Source: Cladobotryum mycophilum (Eukaryota; Ascomycota; Sordariomycetes; Hypocreales; Hypocreaceae). From it: a stretch of 64,000 bases of DNA. How positions within the stretch are numbered: position 1 is the first letter of the stretch; each line of letters begins with the position of its first letter. The notes beneath the pieces are model-generated. The model did not search any database. It was not told the origin of the DNA and was given only the letters and a program-made list of their open reading frames with translations. Location of the stretch: positions 4,216,001-4,280,000 of the forward strand of contig JAVFKD010000004.1 of assembly GCA_036429605.1 (NCBI GenBank), in the 5' to 3' direction. The translations under genes and the position numbers were made by a program. Positions 35,801 to 46,484 of this stretch are shown here, piece after piece.

Positions 35801-38800
35801 AGGCATCATACGAGGTCGTCGTCGACGCACCAAAGGGATCAATCATGCGTCGAGGTCTGAAGAATAAGGCTCTTGCTTCGGACAGCTCATCGTCGCGGAT
35901 ATTCTGACTCAAATTACCTCCAACATATGAGATAGTTGGACTTGGTATCCAAAAGGAGCCGTCGTTGTCCAAGTCTTCATACCCAGCCTTGAGGAAAGCT
36001 TCCCTTGTTGGCACTGCTGCTTTCACATGATGTCCAAACAGACTTGTCATGGCTGCCGTTAGACATAGGCGATACTCACGCCCGGGAAGTGCGAGCGACT
36101 CGATCGTACCATGAGGCAAAAGCTGCTGGAGATTATCGCTTTGGTAGATTGATCTATGACTGGCAACCAGACGCTTGCAAGGCGTACCAGGTGGCAAATC
36201 ATGGTACTCTATGATTTGCAACGAGTCAAGCGGATGAAAGTCTCCTGAGCCCGCAAAATCATGGTATGTGAATCGGCCAGAGGCAGTAAGCAGGAGACCA
36301 GAAAGCTCATACTTGCGCTCTGATGAAGGGTGAGGCATCAAGTGATCCACTTCAGTGCTGATGGCATTGGTGAATGTCGTTTCCGTGAAAACAATCCTGT
36401 GCTGCTGCTGGAATAATTGCTCCTCTGCCCTCAGCAACGAGTCTGTCTGTTCCCGGCGCCCATAGGCGACATGTACAGACTGTAGGACATTGCCAAAATG
36501 GTCAACCTTGAGAGTGAGGTCGTGGGTTATCATGGGGTCGGCCGCGTCATGCTCGTAGTGGGTGGTATAAACCTCATTATCAAAGCACTGGAATACGGCA
36601 TGCTTATTCTGGCCGCGTGGCTGTAGCATCCGCACACTATATCCGTTGTCTTCCATCTCAAACGGAATTTTGTCTTCCTGGCTTGCATCATAGCTCTCAC
36701 CGTGTAGCTTCCGCCCCTTGAGCACCCGGGTAGCCTCCTTGAGCTCTGCCCCAGAGTAATCGAGACCCTTGAAGTCACTAAGAAAATGGTCCTTGGGTCC
36801 AATATCGACGTCGGATAGCGCATGAAAACCTTTCCCATACAGAGATCTCATGGCCTGGAGATCATCGAAAGCTCCAACATGAAACCAAGTTTTCGTGTGA
36901 ACAGGTGGGGAATGCAGGGCCCGATCGCCATCATCGAGCTTTTCAAGAGACATTTTGGCGTGGATGTCGAATTCCTCAGTGTCCCACTCTTCCACCATGC
37001 CAAAACCGCAGAATTCGCGCTCTAATCCATCGTAATGGCCATGGTGGTAGCGATAGCGATGACTGAAAACACGTCGGTTGATTAGATCAGAATCCAGTAC
37101 CGTGTCAACGCAGTGTACCGGAAACGGAATTCTAGTCGCCCAAGGATTTCCTTCTTGTTCATCTTGCAAATAGTAGGCCGTGGAGGAGCGGTAGGTGATT
37201 GTCACTTCCGATCCCCGGTTATCCTTCCACTTCTTCAACAAATGCGGTTTTGTTGCGTTCATGAGATCAACAAACCCAATCTCGCGAACCGCCGCTGGCG
37301 CCGTGGAGGACCAAACTAAGCATGCAGTGCCCGTACCAAGAAGGTCAACAGCTGCTACTTGGGTTTGTGAATTAAACGATGGTACCACCCCTGGAAGTAG
37401 AAAACCATCACTCCAACTATTACCCGTTTCATTATAGAACAGGGTAGCACCGGAGGAATGAAAGTACAGCAGATCGTTGGTTCCGGACCCATCCACATCG
37501 CACAACAAGAGTTGTCGATAGTTGAAGTCGCTGTCTCTGCCGAGGAGGGGACTATTGTCCATGGAGATCTTGTCTCCAAATCGGCCGTAACCAAGATTTG
37601 GCCAATAACATATATCCGAATTTCGAATTCGTACAATGTCAACAAGACCATCACCACTCATGTCAGCCAGGAAGATGCTTTGCGTCGGGTCCGAGAGGAC
37701 TATTCGCGGGCCTTTTTCTTCATCAATAAAAGTGCTACCACTTTGAGCAGGCCCGAATCCCTGAAATCCACAAGACGGATGCCATACAACAAGATGATCG
37801 GTTGTGATGAGAATATCAGCGCAACCATTGCCAGTGACATCGATCATCCGGAGATTGGGGTCTTGAAAGTCGATATTTGGCCACTGCGCAAACGGTTCAA
37901 AGCTCTGCCACTTGGATGAACCGTCTTCATTTTCGTGCCTCCCTCGGTAATAACCATGAATCCCGCCACCGTTGACCATGAAATCGATGACTCCATCACC
38001 GTTTAAGTCGACGAGGGATGTATTTACCTCAGCTCCCGAGGCAAAATTTGGCCGCCAAGGCACTTCTGCAATATTATCAAGTTTAATGCGGGTCCCATCA
38101 TTTTCATCTTCCGCATCCGAGTCTGGAGGGGTAGGATCTAGTACCACCATGCTCAGATTTCGCTTGTAGTACCAAGCCTCATCGCCTTGGCCCAGGATGC
38201 CCGTTGTACCATCGCCTGCGAGATCGATCCATTGAATTTCCCCAGATCCATCCACAGGGAGGGCGCCCAACTGTTCCGAGCGAAACTTTTGGATTGACAT
38301 ATCCTGAAGCTTTTCCCCGGATGGGGGTTGCGTATACTCAAACTCAAGTAGTGGAAGCCTCTTTATTACGGTCTTTCCATTGATGTCTTTGCTGTATCCG
38401 ACTTGGCAAGCACTCATCAAGAACGATGCTGTGCTATCCTCATGGTATTGCAGATCAAGAGAAGACACAAGGGTGCTTGGTTGACCGAGAGCGCCGGGGA
38501 AGTTGTGATACATCAGGATTCGCCGACAGATGCGATAAGTGCGGACTTCAAAGCCCGATATATAGGAAGAGAATGGATCTTTTCTCGGCAGCCATTCCTT
38601 TTTTGCATCATCGTCGGGTTGAGGATGTGAGTGGTCATGATCGCCGTAGTCAAAGACAACTTCAAAGAGCCAAGAGAGTTCGTTGGGTGAGAGAGTTGTC
38701 GTCCAGTCTGCGCTCCTGTTGGGAGTAGCATTGCCATACTTAATTCGTTTAAGGAACCTGTTCGATGCACGAGAGGCTTCTGTTCTGTTTCGTTCATGGC

Positions 38801-39599
38801 GAGATGAAACGTCTATGTTGGCACTGTCCTCCATCTTCCACTCTACAACCTGAGCACCGCCATGACTGTCATACGCCTCACAGAGGAGCCAATGGAAGAT
38901 GCGCTTGCCCGCAGAGATCCTAGATTCTTCCGAACGGCCGAATATTTGCGTTTCGTTTGCAGAACTAAGAACTCTCCAGTAGACATCGGTATGATCCGAG
39001 ATTCTTGTCCATCTCTCGATGCGTTCATAGCTTTGGTCCAGACGGGGCCGATACAATTGAACGAGGTAATCCCCGCTAGAGTGCTCATCAACTTCGTAGG
39101 TGCCGTCAGCTTTCTGCAACCATCCGCCGGAGGGTGATTTCTTCAACACGGGAACAAGTTGTTCCCCTGCTAGCAAAAAGTCATCCTCATCGTCAATGTA
39201 CCTTGGAAGCCCATTTGTTGTCTTCCGCTCAATTGCAGGCACTCCTCTTAATTCCCAGCCTAGTCCCCAAATTCCATTCCCACCACCGGAATTGTACTCT
39301 AAAGTTAACTCTGGTGTGCCCCAGCGAGGACATGGAGTAATAGGAACGGGCACTTTCAATGAAAGAGTGCCAGTCGCAACATCAACAGCAAAGGCCTCGT
39401 TCATCCCCTTGATGGCGCCACCGCCACTAGGAACCGCGACAGATGGAAGCAGAGTATTGCCATTGTTTGAAGTGCCTCTTCCATGTGCCTCGACTTGGCT
39501 GCGAGTACCCCAGGCTGCCTCAAAATGCTGCGTCTGAGGCCCTTGGTGACCATTGCTAGTCGAGAACCCCGGTCGAGATGGAAGGTTTGAAGTTGACAT
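32075..39599 (-). CDS. TcB/TcC-type insecticidal toxin complex protein (SpvB + Rhs fusion), frame-disrupted
   Basis: A gene of ~7.5 kb encoding about 2,460 residues, reading from the ATG at 39599. The first 1,342 residues are one open frame: an SpvB/TcdB N terminus (PSGGGAIKGMNEAF, GLGWEL) with FG-GAP/VCBS-type repeats (LNGDGVIDFMVNGGG, DVTGNGCADIL, DMSGDGLVDIV). Rhs/YD repeats follow (Y(D/T)..G.. units) up to a core-end motif DPHG near 32880, then a variable C-terminal domain. In bacteria TcB and TcC form a cage that holds the toxic C-terminal piece, delivered by TcA; no TcA gene is in this window. Two apparent spliceosomal introns lie at 35500-35544 (45 bp) and 33442-33528 (87 bp, with long A tracts). 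Frame changes occur within 35571-35656, near the C run 34887-34891, and within 32487-32743. I cannot tell whether the gene is functional. Confidence 0.82.
33442..33528 (-). other. Spliceosomal intron in the Tc-like gene
   Basis: GTGAGT donor (33528) and TAG acceptor (33442) on the minus strand. Removing 87 bp joins the two flanking Rhs-repeat frames in register. It contains T tracts (A's on the plus strand at 33500-33523). Confidence 0.75.
35500..35544 (-). other. 45-bp spliceosomal intron in the Tc-like gene
   Basis: GTAAGC donor (35544) and ATAG acceptor (35500). The length is a multiple of three so translation reads through, but the insert interrupts a conserved FYNDPxG..DAFW-like segment with unrelated residues. 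Confidence 0.65.
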
Positions 39600-40533
39600 T
39601 TTTACACGATCAAATCATGTTTCTCGGCCTTCAACTTTCCCTCGGAATATATTCAAATTCGGTAGGTAGAATTTCAATGTTACTTAGCACCGTTATGATC
39701 ATATAGCGGCCAGTAGGTAGTAAACAAGGCCGATGATGGCAATATTGAGGGGGCATGTCTTCAGAGTTACTGGGACCAGATACATGTTATATCAAGTAGC
39801 ATTCGCCAAGGTACAGAAAAAGTACAACATAAGTCACATACACTGAACCATTACAGTCTCTCTCGATAACTCGCACAAAATCCTCTCTCTCGCTTCGCTT
39901 GTTTCTTATTGCCCAGAGATTGTTTGACGCCATGCTACTCTGCAATGCGATGCACGTTCTACTATAACCCTACTATCAATCACAAGACCAAGCTTCTACC
40001 CAATAAGCTGGAGTCGTTGCTTGGGCAGCGCTCTGCTGTGTGCCCAATGGGCGGCATCTTTGTGGTTTGCGGGGATGCCCACCAATTGGAAGAACGAACA
40101 TATATATGGGGAATTGATATCACATAATACAGCAGAAGACGAGGGGTAATGGGGAAGTGATATCACATAATATAGCATAAGACGCGGGGTAATATTGGAT
40201 TCGCATTTCTGCTATTGGCAAGCTTAGGAATGCGTCCTGCCGAGCTACAACTCAACGGTTCATGGTTTCCGAATGGGTAGCGAGTGGATGACAGCCGATA
40301 TGGGGTGAGGGAGCGGACGGGAGGTATATATGGGCGAAAATTGTTCACCATATGTAATCTAGGATAATTGATTAGCATGTTTAATGTAAAAATAATAAAA
40401 ACAAAAATTACCATCTCATTGTATAGTAAATAGTAAGACATTTGGAAAGAATTAAGGAATTATTTTATTCATGTTCTCAATATTCTCATTGAACAGTGAA
40501 GGTGGTGGCATTTGCGAGGGACTGGAGTACTGA
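39600..40533. other. intergenic upstream of the Tc-like gene
   Basis: Promoter side of the Tc-like gene. It holds a CT-rich patch near 39860-39900 and the two-copy tandem repeat at 40108-40193. No gene seen. Confidence 0.4.
40108..40193. repeat. Tandem duplication, 2 x 43 bp
   Basis: Copies 40108-40150 and 40151-40193 both read GGGGAA-TGATATCACATAAT..GCA-AAGACG-GGGGTAAT with four or so substitutions. The core TGATATCA is palindromic. Confidence 0.85.
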
Positions 40534-40848
40534 GGGGGGTCCTCTATCGCCACGGCATTTGCTTCTAGTCTAGCTAGGTTAATTCTATATACGCTCCAGC
40601 TGACGAGTCTTTACTATGAAGATGACGACGAGAACGAAGTAAAGAAAAAATGGGATATTATGAGGAATGATCCGAGCAAGATGAAGGAGGTGTTTAGGAA
40701 GCTTGACACTGCAGAAAAGAAGTTTGTTGAAGTTTGGAGAGTATTTGAGAAGGCCGAAAATGCATGGAGAACTGGTGGGCGAGACGAGGAAAAGAAATTT
40801 AGGCTCTTGGCAGACATCTGTTCCCAATTGATGACGGGAATCAACTAA
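40534..40848 (+). CDS. Possible C-terminal part of an unrecognised gene
   Basis: An open frame of 105 codons without an obvious start. It begins hydrophobic (SSIATAFASSLARLILYTLQ) and becomes charged and helical (KMKEVFRKLDTAEKKFVEVW, DEEKKFRLLADICSQL). Composition is protein-like. The frame closes upstream at a TGA directly before a six-G run (40534-40539); one more G would extend it further left. It may be a gene fragment, a terminal exon or a relic. No family recognised. Confidence 0.3.
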   Translation, partial: GGSSIATAFASSLARLILYTLQLTSLYYEDDDENEVKKKWDIMRNDPSKMKEVFRKLDTAEKKFVEVWRVFEKAENAWRTGGRDEEKKFRLLADICSQLMTGIN

Positions 40849-41117
40849 AAGACGACAAAGGAAATATAGTGGTTTGCTGATCAGTGGCTTGGGACTTTGC
40901 AGTTGAGCTCTCAAAAACCAGGGATTCTATCAATTTCTGTTAATGTAGAAGAGCACATCGTACATCAATGGGAAATGACGATTCGAACGGCTACGCATAT
41001 AATCAAGATCATATGCAACTAATTATACACGAATGTACCTCTTTTAAAAGGATATGTGGTCAATAGTACAGATTCAATAGTCATTTATATGAATATTTGG
41101 TCTGTTGTACAACATAA

Positions 41118-43108
41118 TTAGACAAACGTCAGATCTGCACTAACGTTGACTCTGTCTTTCCCAACCCGCAGGCCACCCCAATCCCATGCCTTTTGCGGCC
41201 ACACTTCCTGATCGTTCAGGTCCGTTGTTTCCACATTTGAAGGCAATTCGCCATCATTTGAGAGGGGGAAGTATTCAGCAGCAGCCTTTGCCCTGACGAC
41301 TTTGAGGGACGCTGTTCGAGGAACCTCTTCTCCTTCTTCCAAAATCCTCAGGGCAGTAGGGAGCATAAAAACGGGTAGTTTGTCTCTAAGCACGTCCCTG
41401 AGGGCTGTCAGATCAAGGTTCTCTACTGTCTGTGTCTTGTGTAAGGCTTTTGGGTCTCGGAGGCGAATGAGAGCTGCGACTATATGGCCATAGCTGGGGT
41501 GGGAGACGGGGAGAATGCAACCCTCAGAAATAAAGGGAAGCTGCAGCAATTGCATCTCTGTCTCGACTATTGACACTTTCATGCCACGGTATTTTATGAC
41601 TATTGAATGGTCACACGGTCAGCACAATCAGAGCTATGAAGTTCAGCCAGCAACTGGACAGGAATGAATTGACTTACAATCAGTAGACACCCGACCCTCG
41701 AAAACGTAGTCTTCTCCTACACGCCGAACGATATCGCCAGTCTTATAAAACCCTTCGCTGTCGAAAACGGCGGCGGTTGCCTTTTCATCATTTAAATAAC
41801 TAAGATTATGAGTAAATACCATGTACAATGGATGATTAGGAACTTACTATGCGAACATGGTGGACTTTTTCACCAACATCTCTCCATGGTCGCCTTCTGA
41901 GAGCTTTATGATAGCATCACTTACTGGTCTTCCTAGACAGCACTTTATTTTTGTTAACGTGGAAAGAGCATGATGACGAACGGGGAAAGGGGTAAGATAC
42001 CTCGAGATTCACATCCGTCTCATCGACAGTGTTCATCAGTGAGGAACCAACTTCTGTTATTCCGTAATTGACTTGCAGACGCTTTCCTAGGTCTTCTCTC
42101 CAGAATCGGAGCAGAGCGGGATCAGGCATTGAACCTCGAGTGGTAGCGGTGTGGAGCGATTGGACGGCTTGAATATAAACATTGCGTTCATTCAGCGGAA
42201 GTTTGCTGAGGTTATCCTGGTAATAGGTCGTCAACTCAGTCCAGAATCGAGGGGAACCACCCAAGTTCGTGAGCCCTCCTTTTCTAAGACGCTCCCAAAC
42301 AGCTTCAGCACTTGGAGACATGATCTCGGTTCGCGCTCCCGCCAAAACGCCTCCCATCAGAGAGAGCATTCCACTTGCCCAGTGTATAGGCGTGTGACTC
42401 AATCCAACATCGTTTAGACTACCCAAAGCGTGCATTTCAGAAAACAGTTGACGAGTATGCACAACCCCCTTTGGTGGTCCGCTTGTGCCGGATGTATATA
42501 GCATTACGCTAGGACGATGTGGTGCAATCGTCAACTCCTGATCAACCTCGAAGATAGGCTCAGAGTTTGTTGAAACGCTGCCGAAGCTAACGCGCAGAAC
42601 GGCGACGTCCACGTCTTGGGAGGCAGCAAGCTCCTGGCACTGTGTAGCGAGTTTCAAGCCTTTCTCATCCGTCAGGATGCAAACAGCCTTTGATCCTTTC
42701 ACCAAATATAGCATTTCCTCCGGCAAGAGTCCAGTAGCTTCATGCGACACGTTAGAAAAGCTTTCCGAAAGGCAAGGGTATTAGAAGCTTACCTAGGGGT
42801 GCAAATGCACCTCCAATGGAGAGGACGGACAAGGCCGCTACAACAAAGTCATAGCTTCCAGGCAATAAAACTAGGATATATGGGTTCGACTCTCGAAGAA
42901 TTTTGCGCTCATCTTCAAAAACAGTCTCCGGGAGCGATTGGTGTAGCTCCTTTTGCATATGGTGCACGTCTGAAACTAATCGAGGATAGTCCGCGTCGAC
43001 TCCATTTCCAGAGTCATGGACGACGACATGTTTGACCTCGTTCAAATTTTGGAGAAGGCGAGTGAAAATGGGCTCATTTGGCAATACGCCACGCTGTACC
43101 TGTGTCAT
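41118..43108 (-). CDS. AMP-dependent acyl-CoA synthetase / adenylate-forming ligase
   Basis: Five exons (42793-43108, 42001-42737, 41848-41942, 41678-41799, 41118-41599) with introns of 55, 58, 48 and 78 bp; 583 aa, all frames intact. Adenylation motifs are clear: MLYTSGTSGPPKGVVHT (phosphate-binding A3), NYGITEVGSS (A5), FYKTGDIVRR (A7) and KYRGMKVS (A8/hinge). The enzyme activates a carboxylic acid as acyl-AMP, normally then loaded onto CoA. No carrier or condensation domain follows, so it is stand-alone. There is no clear peroxisomal targeting signal at the C terminus (..SADLTFV). It is the first of a run with two sulfotransferase-like genes and an ABCC pump, suggesting a small metabolite pathway. 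The substrate is unknown. Confidence 0.88.
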
Positions 43109-43661
43109 TGTCTCGGGTTCCTATGCACCTCTGAGGTGAGCGATGACGTGCCGTTTAAGATTGATGGGTTAGAAGATCAAGACTCTAGAAGGCACCTGTG
43201 TAAACTGACTAGAACAGAGCGGTGCCTTTGCATTTGGCAGCGATTGTATAAATAATAAAATATACGGTAATGCTCAAAGCCTTAGGCATAAAGACGCTAG
43301 ATCGCGTCCAGGCGCGAATATTGGCAGGGAATAGGGCGGATGTCTCGGGAGCCCAAGCAGAGGGTATCACGCATCACCGCACGCTGACGTCGCATTGCAT
43401 GTCGTTGCTGACTGCTTCGATCTACATTGCATGTTATATTACTCTACCTTCAACTACCGGACCATGCCGAGATTGGGTTAATTGTTCGTCATTATCCAAC
43501 CCGGATAGTTCAATCTCGGAACGCGGAATGTCATCAAAAGCTCTAGTCTAGAAGTTGTCACTATGCATTGGGGCAGAAGCGTCTAGCAGTTGTTTCCTTC
43601 ACTAAAGTACACTTGACGACAACTATTCACGTATAGAGTACAATTATATTCCAAAGAATAT
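43109..43661. other. intergenic, promoter of the AMP-ligase gene
   Basis: No gene. It contains the inverted repeat at 43467-43519 described separately. Confidence 0.4.
43467..43519. promoter_or_regulatory. Inverted repeat CCGAGATTG...CAATCTCGG upstream of the AMP-ligase gene
   Basis: Perfect 9-bp arms at 43467-43475 and 43511-43519, with inner GGGTT/AACCC arms. The spaced CCG/CGG ends resemble half-sites used by fungal Zn2Cys6 regulators, about 360-410 bp upstream of the ligase start. This is suggestive only. Confidence 0.3.
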
Positions 43662-44778
43662 CTAGATCTTTTTGCTCTTTAGATAATCATAATCAGACAT
43701 AGCCTCCTGGACACGCTCGTAAATTTTACCTGCCGCCTCGATTCCATAGTCATCTTTCCATTTCTGATACTTCTCCTCCATATTTATGCCGGCTGATGAC
43801 TTCGACTTATCAATCGACGTGGAGCTCCAGAAATCTTTCATGAGCTTTTCCGCGAGGCCATTCTTCATCTCCTCTGCTGGTGGCGTGGACTTTTCCCACT
43901 CATGAGGAATAATCGATGGATCCATATCGCATAATTCACATAACTTCTCGATGGAGCGTTGTTCGATGATGTCATCAGCATCAATGACAATGGGCCTAGA
44001 ACACTCGACTTTGACACTTTGTTGTTCATCTGGGCCTGCCGGGGTAGAGGCGTTTGCCACAAACCAGTCATAGAGTTGACGGGTGTACGAAAAGCTTGTG
44101 TAAATGCGCCATGCCTGGTCAAAAACATTAGTATGGTCGCTGTGGCGCTCAGCTCGATACCAAGAATCGAAGACGAGTGCTGGATGCCGGATCAGAAAAA
44201 TAGGAAGCCAAGACTTTAGGAACTCGTCGGTAAAGACGGTCGGATTGGTTCTTTGCGCGGATGCCGGACCATCCCCATTGTGATGACTCGAGGGGAGTGC
44301 TGGAAAAGGCGGTGCTGACTCTCCACCCCAGATGCTCTGGGACAGACCAGATGGCTCCCATATATGGATTACATGGTTTTTAATAAAAACATTCTCGTCC
44401 TACCTGACATGAGTGATCCATATTTTGTAGAAATTGAAGAGATTTAAAGGAAAGCGGAGGTCTTACCTTGGCGACGGCAGTATCTCGGGCTTGCTGGAGG
44501 CGATCAAAGGACTTCTGGAGCAAACCATCAACGGCTTCACGTTGCTCTGGCGTCATGTCGGGGAACGGTGTTGTCCCATGCAGGGAATTTCGCATGAAAC
44601 TAAAAGCTTTTAGGAAGTGATAATCTGACTGAGACCACCCCGGCTGGTTCGAGAGGAGGCGGCATAGGAGGTTGGACACCGTCCTTGGGTGGCTAAAGAG
44701 AAAGATATCTCGACGTTGTGAGCGTCGTCCGATGGATGTCGTCTCTTGATTCAGCTCGGATTTCTCAGTTGCATCCAT
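43662..44778 (-). CDS. Sulfotransferase-like P-loop protein
   Basis: Two exons, 44467-44778 and 43662-44399, with a 67-bp intron; 349 aa, frame intact. The N terminus carries the PAPS-binding loop equivalent FLFSHPRTVSNLLCRLLS (5'-PSB). The second exon opens with NVFIKNHVIHIWEP and contains LPIFLIRHPALVFDSWYRA, matching the 3'-PSB/RDP region of this fungal family. It ends in a basic helical tail (YDYLKSKKI). No membrane segment. Family members are annotated as sulfotransferases, but few are characterised. It is divergent from a second, unrelated sulfotransferase-like gene at 45476. Confidence 0.75.
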
Positions 44779-45475
44779 GGTGGAGTGGTGTAAATGGATT
44801 TGGAGCGTAAGTTAAAGAGATAGATATGGGTGGCAAGCAGAAATAGCAAGCTACCACATAAGACTCAACCTGATGCTATTGTTTTTAACTTGGCAGAGTA
44901 TTTATACTACACGCACGAATCTGTCTATAGGACAAGTAACACTTCTTGCTCTGCCTGGATACCAAAGTGCGGGGAACTGTCTCAGAGAGAGTGCAGTTTT
45001 TGATGACTCTTATTATCCACCACCACAGACTACATTATCCAATAACTAAGATTTATGCCAGCAATATATGAGTAATTTTACCAGATGGGTGGATACATAT
45101 TACCGGCCGCCTATTGGTACAGCCGACATGGGTTACGTGCATGTGCACACAAAAGCACTAAATGCTACAACCTCCGACGTGAAAGGAGGTGGGAACAGTC
45201 TCACTTAACGCGCCGTGGATGCCATTACGTATGCCATGGGCGCTCAAGCGGCGAGCGCCCGCTCTTATGTCTCATGCCCCCTCACTTCATAAGAAAGCGG
45301 CGGTGAGGGCCGAAAGCAACGCGCGAGGAGCCGCCATCACGAGCAGCTACAACTCTGCCATCCTGGTTACATTTGGCAAGTTTTTCCACCATAAGCTCCT
45401 GTACCACCTCAGCTCGAAATACCTTGATACGATCATAAGACGCTAACACGCATATTTCTTTGCATTATTGACATC
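44779..45475. other. divergent promoter region
   Basis: 697 bp between the two sulfotransferase-like genes, transcribed away from each other. No coding sequence seen. Confidence 0.4.
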
Positions 45476-46279
45476 ATGGCCCTCCGAAAGGTCCGTCTTC
45501 TTGACCAGGAGCCAGTACCAGATGGCACAAAGCCCGTACAAGTCCTCTGCCTCGGCATGTGCCGAACTGGGACAACCTCTCTCTTAGAGACCTTGACACA
45601 ACTCGGTTACACGCCTATACATATGCAGCATATTATCGAAAATACGGACCGGAAAAGATTATGGATCGAGGCCATCGAAAGTACGTTTATAGATCAGAAA
45701 CCCTATGGTCGGGCCGAGTTCGATATTCTTCTGCAAGGTTTTGATGCCACCCTTGACATCCCCGCCGCCATCTTTGCGGAGCAACTTGTCAAGGCCTACC
45801 CTGAGGCCAAGGTCATTTTGACCACCAGGTCGGTGGACTCTTGGATCAGATCCATGAACAACACTGTATGGCAGCATTTTCGCTGGCCGTCGTACCGGAT
45901 TCTAAGCTACATAGAGCCGGAATTCATGGGCACGATCATAAAGCTGCTCGACCTCATCTTCTATGTTCATAGCAAGAACAAATATGATGGACCTGAAGCC
46001 GAGCAGGCCTTTCTTGCACACAACCAGCGAGTTCGAGAGATGGTACCCGCCAAAAACCTCTTGGAGCTCTCGCCACCCTTTGATATGGAGAAGTTGTGCG
46101 GTTTCCTTGATAAGCCCTTGCCTTCCAGCAGCTACCCACATGTCAATAACAAGGAAGAGTTTATCCAGAAAGTCATTAATCGGAGGAATAAGTCAATGGG
46201 CTTCGCACTGAGACGACTAGGTAAGACGAGCCTCATGCTTGTTCCTATTTTAGGGTTGCTCTGGTACATTTGGGTGTGA
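45476..46279 (+). CDS. Sulfotransferase-family (Sulfotransfer_4-type) protein
   Basis: A single exon of 267 aa. The P loop CLGMCRTGTTSLLETLTQLGY is the signature of a fungal/animal sulfotransferase-like family, followed by DIPAAIFAEQLVKAYPEAKV and ILTTRSVDSWIRSMNNTV, which resembles the 3'-phosphosulfate-binding RDP segment. The C terminus (SLMLVPILGLLWYIWV) is one hydrophobic segment, so the protein is probably anchored. Its enzymatic role is unproven for the family. It lies head-to-head with the sulfotransferase-like gene 43662-44778 and tail-to-tail with the ABC transporter. Confidence 0.8.
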   Translation: MALRKVRLLDQEPVPDGTKPVQVLCLGMCRTGTTSLLETLTQLGYTPIHMQHIIENTDRKRLWIEAIESTFIDQKPYGRAEFDILLQGFDATLDIPAAIFAEQLVKAYPEAKVILTTRSVDSWIRSMNNTVWQHFRWPSYRILSYIEPEFMGTIIKLLDLIFYVHSKNKYDGPEAEQAFLAHNQRVREMVPAKNLLELSPPFDMEKLCGFLDKPLPSSSYPHVNNKEEFIQKVINRRNKSMGFALRRLGKTSLMLVPILGLLWYIWV

Positions 46280-46484
46280 AACTGGGGAATGTGCATGGTA
46301 TAAGGCCTCGTTCGAAGTCTTGGGAAGTGTAAAGGGGAGTGCGAATGTTATACGTGGCCGATTTTTTGAGCGACATGACATAGCACGGCCTGCAAAACGA
46401 TTAAGGTATATATGTATAGAATGTGGTAGCAAATAATATGATGCCATTACTGGCCTTTCTATCAGAACCCAGCCCGAAAAAAAT

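Noticed and set aside
42738..42792. Suspected frameshift after APL in the AMP-ligase gene
   Set aside because: A 55-bp intron with a GAAG acceptor at 42738 joins the frames exactly, so no lesion is needed.
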